DNA from: an uncultured Clostridia bacterium
GTDB lineage: Bacteria; Bacillota; Clostridia; Oscillospirales; Ruminococcaceae
Reading direction: 5' to 3'
Length of the DNA: 17,894 bases
NCBI GenBank assembly: GCA_947177695.1
Contig: CAMWVO010000008.1
Coordinates: 1 to 17,894 of the forward strand
Part shown: positions 15,418-17,894 of the stretch, one piece after another
Numbering within the stretch: position 1 is the first letter of the stretch
Layout: every line of letters begins with the position of its first letter
Program-made: the position numbers and the translations under genes
The notes under the pieces: model-generated
Seen by the model: only the letters and a program-made list of their open reading frames with translations
The model's database searches: none
Told to the model about the DNA's origin: nothing

Positions 15418-15684
15418 TCACTCACCAAAACCGCTTTCAAACATTGCTGCGATCTCGTCCAGTACAGCCTGTTCGTCCGCGCCGTTGCATACGATCTCGA
15501 CCTCGTTGCCGCACTTTATGCAAGCCGACATTATCTGCATGGGAGCTTTCGCCTTGACTGTTTTGCCGTTTGCGTTGAGAGTTACCTCGCAGTCGGGATG
15601 CGCCTTAACTGCCTTTGCAAGCTCTCCTGCGGGACGCATATGCATACCCTGTTCGTTTACTACCTTTACTGTTTTTGATACCAT
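15418..15684 (-). CDS. ptsH: Phosphocarrier protein HPr
   Basis: HPr relays phosphate from EI to the EIIA domain of FruA. The 88-residue chain has the usual fold pattern and length. The phosphorylated His15 lies in GMHMRPAGELA. The regulatory site differs: where Bacillota HPr has NxKSIM with Ser46, this one reads KAKAPM, so the serine is Ala47 followed by Pro48. HPr kinase therefore should not phosphorylate it. The next helix contains Cys55-Ile-Lys-Cys58, a CxxC not usual for the family. ATG at 15684 follows AAGGAGA. It lies 58 bases after fruA, with no terminator between, so it belongs to the fructose operon. Whether the genome carries a second HPr with Ser46 cannot be seen here. Confidence 0.96.
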   Translation of the reverse strand: MVSKTVKVVNEQGMHMRPAGELAKAVKAHPDCEVTLNANGKTVKAKAPMQIMSACIKCGNEVEIVCNGADEQAVLDEIAAMFESGFGE

Positions 15685-15742
15685 GATTATCTCTCCTTAT
15701 AAAAATTTTGATAAAAACTTTGTTTTTTAATACCGTTAAGTT

Positions 15743-17659
15743 TTACGCGTCGGTTCTCTTCTTTTTAAGAAGCGCAAGCATAAGCATACCGATTATTGAA
15801 CCTACCGCAAGGGAAACCAGATACATCGCCCAGTTGCCAACAACTGCGAACACGAATATACCGCCGTGAGGCGCCATAAGAGTACAGCCGAACGCCATTG
15901 AAAGTCCGCCCGAAACAGCCGCGCCTACAAGACATGAGGGGATAACTCTGAGCGGGTCGGAAGCCGCGTAGGGGATTGCTCCCTCGGTTATGAAGCTGAG
16001 ACCCATGATGTAGTTTACCGCGCCGTTCTTGCGCTCGTCCTCTGTCCACCTGTTCTTGAAGAATGTGGTTGAAAGCGCGATCGCAATGGGAGGTACCATA
16101 CCGCCTATCATAACAGCCGCCATTATATCGTAGCTGCCCGAAGCAATTGCTGCCGTGCCGAAAACATACGCCGCCTTGTTGAACGGTCCGCCCATATCAA
16201 TGGACATCATTCCGCCGAGGATACAGCCGAGAACTATTTTACTGCTGCTTCCCATGCTGTTCAGGAAGTTTGAAAGTCCTGTGTTTATCATACCCATAAA
16301 CGGGTTTACCGCGCACATTATGATTGCTATAACTCCCAGACCCGCAAGAGGATATATCAGTACGGGCTTGATGCCGTTAAGAGCGTTGGGCATATTGTCG
16401 CAGAGCTTTTCAATGCCAAGCATGAGAAATCCGCCTGCAAAGCCAGCAAGAAGCGCGCCTAAAAATCCCGAGGGAACGTCCCCCGCAATGTTTGCAAAGG
16501 TCGAGCCTGTGGTTGCAAGGAAGCCGCCAACAAGTCCCACCAAGAAGCCCGGACGGTCTGCAATGCTCTTGCCGATATAACCCGCAAGGACGGGCACCAT
16601 AAAGTTGAACGCGTAGCCGCCTATTGTCTTGAAGAAAGCCGCTGCCGCCGTGTGCGTACCGAAATCGCCGTCCTGGGGCGCGCCTGCGATACTGTCGATA
16701 AGGAACGCAAGCGCAATGAAGATACCGCCCGCAACCGTGAACGGAAGCATATTTGAAACGCCGTTCATAAGGTGCTTGTAAATTTTTCTGCCGAAGCTTT
16801 CGCCGTCATCGGAGGACTCTGCCGCCTTTGCGCCTGTGTGATGATAAACGGGAGCGTCTCCCGCTCGGGCGCGGTTTATAAGCTCTTCGGGAATTTTTAT
16901 TCCGTCCGACACCTTTGTGATTATAACCTTTTTGCCGTCGAAGCGAGCCATTTCAACGTTTTTGTCCGCGGCAACTATAATTCCGTCGCAAGCGTCAATT
17001 TCGGCTTTGGTAAGTATATTTTTCGCGCCGCCAGAACCGTTGGTCTCAACCTTAATTGAAATGCCAAGCTTTTTGCCCGCCTTTTCAAGAGCCTCCGCAG
17101 CCATGTAAGTGTGAGCAATACCCGTGGGACAGGCTGTTACTGCAAGCACCTTGATAGTACCGTCATCTGCGCTTGCTTTTTCCTGCGGCTCGTCGGGATA
17201 TTTTTCAGATTCCATATCGTCGATGATTTTCAGGAAATCGTCCTTGTCCTTTGCGGCAAGGAGCTTTGCACGGAAATCCTCGTCCATCAGAACCGTCATA
17301 AGACGCGCAAGTACGTCAAGATGAACGTCGCTGCCGCCCTCGGGAGCAGCAATCATAAACAGGATATTGGACGGCTCGTCGTCCAGAGCCTCGTAGTCAA
17401 CGCCGTCGGGGACGGTCATTGCCGCAAGAGAGGGAGCCTTAACGCCCTTATTTTTTGCGTGAGGAATTGCAATTCCCTCGCCCACAGCCGTTGAGCCATG
17501 CTCCTCGCGGGCGACGATACCCTTTTTGTATTCCTCCCTGTCGGAGATGTTTCCGCCATTTACCTGCAAGTCCACAAGCATATCAATTGCTTCGGCTTTG
17601 CTTTTCGGAGCGGCATTCAATTGGATACTTTCCTTTTTCAGTAAATCAACTATGCGCAT
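15743..17659 (-). CDS. fruA: PTS fructose transporter subunit EIIABC
   Basis: This membrane permease takes up fructose and phosphorylates it at C1. The 638-residue protein has all three domains in the order A-B-C. EIIA (about 1-150) has active His67 in AIPHAKN. EIIB (about 168-265) has the phospho-Cys177 in VTACPTGIAHTYMAAEAL. EIIC (about 293-635) has some eight to ten hydrophobic helices, TEGAIPYAASDP and a LLKKKR tail. A charged linker (about 150-167) joins A and B. ATG at 17659 follows AGGAGG by eight bases. It lies 31 bases after fruK and precedes ptsH, which fits a complete fructose utilisation operon. Mannose-type substrates cannot be excluded, but the adjacent fruK makes fructose most likely. 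Confidence 0.97.
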   Translation of the reverse strand: MRIVDLLKKESIQLNAAPKSKAEAIDMLVDLQVNGGNISDREEYKKGIVAREEHGSTAVGEGIAIPHAKNKGVKAPSLAAMTVPDGVDYEALDDEPSNILFMIAAPEGGSDVHLDVLARLMTVLMDEDFRAKLLAAKDKDDFLKIIDDMESEKYPDEPQEKASADDGTIKVLAVTACPTGIAHTYMAAEALEKAGKKLGISIKVETNGSGGAKNILTKAEIDACDGIIVAADKNVEMARFDGKKVIITKVSDGIKIPEELINRARAGDAPVYHHTGAKAAESSDDGESFGRKIYKHLMNGVSNMLPFTVAGGIFIALAFLIDSIAGAPQDGDFGTHTAAAAFFKTIGGYAFNFMVPVLAGYIGKSIADRPGFLVGLVGGFLATTGSTFANIAGDVPSGFLGALLAGFAGGFLMLGIEKLCDNMPNALNGIKPVLIYPLAGLGVIAIIMCAVNPFMGMINTGLSNFLNSMGSSSKIVLGCILGGMMSIDMGGPFNKAAYVFGTAAIASGSYDIMAAVMIGGMVPPIAIALSTTFFKNRWTEDERKNGAVNYIMGLSFITEGAIPYAASDPLRVIPSCLVGAAVSGGLSMAFGCTLMAPHGGIFVFAVVGNWAMYLVSLAVGSIIGMLMLALLKKKRTDA

Positions 17660-17690
17660 AAAAAATACCTCCTATCAAATTTTATTTTAA

Positions 17691-17894
17691 TTAAAGCTGT
17701 TTAAGAAGTTCGTCTATCAAAGCTTTTTCCGCAAGACCGTCCGAGAAAGCCGTTGCGCCGCCCGCCGCTGTTCCCAGCTTCAAGGCGTATTCGTAATCGC
17801 CCTGCTCCGAGCCTGCAACAAATCCCGCGACCATTGAATCTCCCGCGCCAACGGAATTTTTAACCGTACCCTTGCACACGCCGCAGACGTGGGT
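17691..17894 (-). CDS. fruK: 1-phosphofructokinase, C-terminal part
   Basis: Only the last 67 codons lie in the window; the gene begins beyond the right edge. The fragment carries the PfkB/ribokinase signature 2, KNSVGAGDSMVAGFVAG, with the catalytic Asp in GAGDS, preceded by the GTVKNS strand typical of FruK. The C-terminal helices 'YEYALKLGTAAGGATAF' follow the family pattern. FruK phosphorylates fructose-1-phosphate to fructose-1,6-bisphosphate with ATP in the cytoplasm. It lies directly upstream of fruA on the same strand with a 31-base gap and no terminator. This context, rather than the fragment alone, separates it from other PfkB kinases such as LacC. Confidence 0.9.
   Translation of the reverse strand, partial: THVCGVCKGTVKNSVGAGDSMVAGFVAGSEQGDYEYALKLGTAAGGATAFSDGLAEKALIDELLKQL

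Noticed and set aside
15685..15742. Separate promoter for ptsH
   Set aside because: The spacer is AT-rich, but no convincing -35/-10 pair with correct spacing was found; read-through from fruA is sufficient.

Overview
The window looks like chromosomal DNA of a Gram-positive Bacillota, most likely a gut-type clostridium of the Oscillospiraceae/Ruminococcus kind. This rests on the strong AGGAGG-type ribosome binding sites, near-consensus sigma-A promoters with extended -10 elements, signal peptides of the lipoprotein and Sec type, the fruK-fruA-ptsH-ptsI arrangement, and the protein families present. The genus is an inference. No tRNA, rRNA, CRISPR array, prophage or insertion sequence was seen. 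No gene-free stretch exceeds about 210 bases.

Layout. Positions 1-1611 (minus strand) hold a tightly packed redox/membrane cluster: an ApbE-type FAD:protein FMN transferase lipoprotein, a NusG-domain-II membrane protein, and the start of a Gx-type membrane transporter that runs off the left edge. The three reading frames overlap and share one promoter at 1583-1611. Positions 1665-6530 (minus) hold a three-gene tandem array of paralogous secreted proteins that I do not recognise. They have beta-propeller-like repeats, nearly identical signal peptides, and one perfect promoter and one terminator for the whole array. A second perfect-consensus promoter sits back-to-back with the first and drives an unrecognised lipoprotein gene on the plus strand (6617-7885).

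Positions 7900-10588 hold valS, which has its own promoter and a short leader with no room for a T-box. Right after valS is a compact 121-base palindromic, multi-stem element. Its 3' module recurs in two tandem 92-base units at 12685-12868. Between these sites lie a two-helix membrane protein with TPR-like repeats (10745-11701, plus) and, convergent to it, a WYL-domain transcriptional regulator (11744-12649, minus). A small lipoprotein with a VCBS/FG-GAP-like calcium loop (12858-13538, minus) follows, and its stop codon lies inside the repeat.

Positions 13625-17894 hold a fructose PTS operon on the minus strand, in the order fruK (cut by the right edge), fruA (EIIABC), ptsH (HPr), ptsI (EI), closed by a strong intrinsic terminator. 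Phosphate would pass from PEP through EI His188, HPr His15, EIIA His67 and EIIB Cys177 to fructose, giving fructose-1-phosphate, which FruK converts to fructose-1,6-bisphosphate. This HPr has alanine where the regulatory Ser46 is expected, and it carries a CxxC motif.

The best candidates for something undescribed are the tandem secreted paralog array with its bidirectional promoter, and the structured repeat family, whose two alternative stems share the same bases. Neither can be called a new system from sequence alone.
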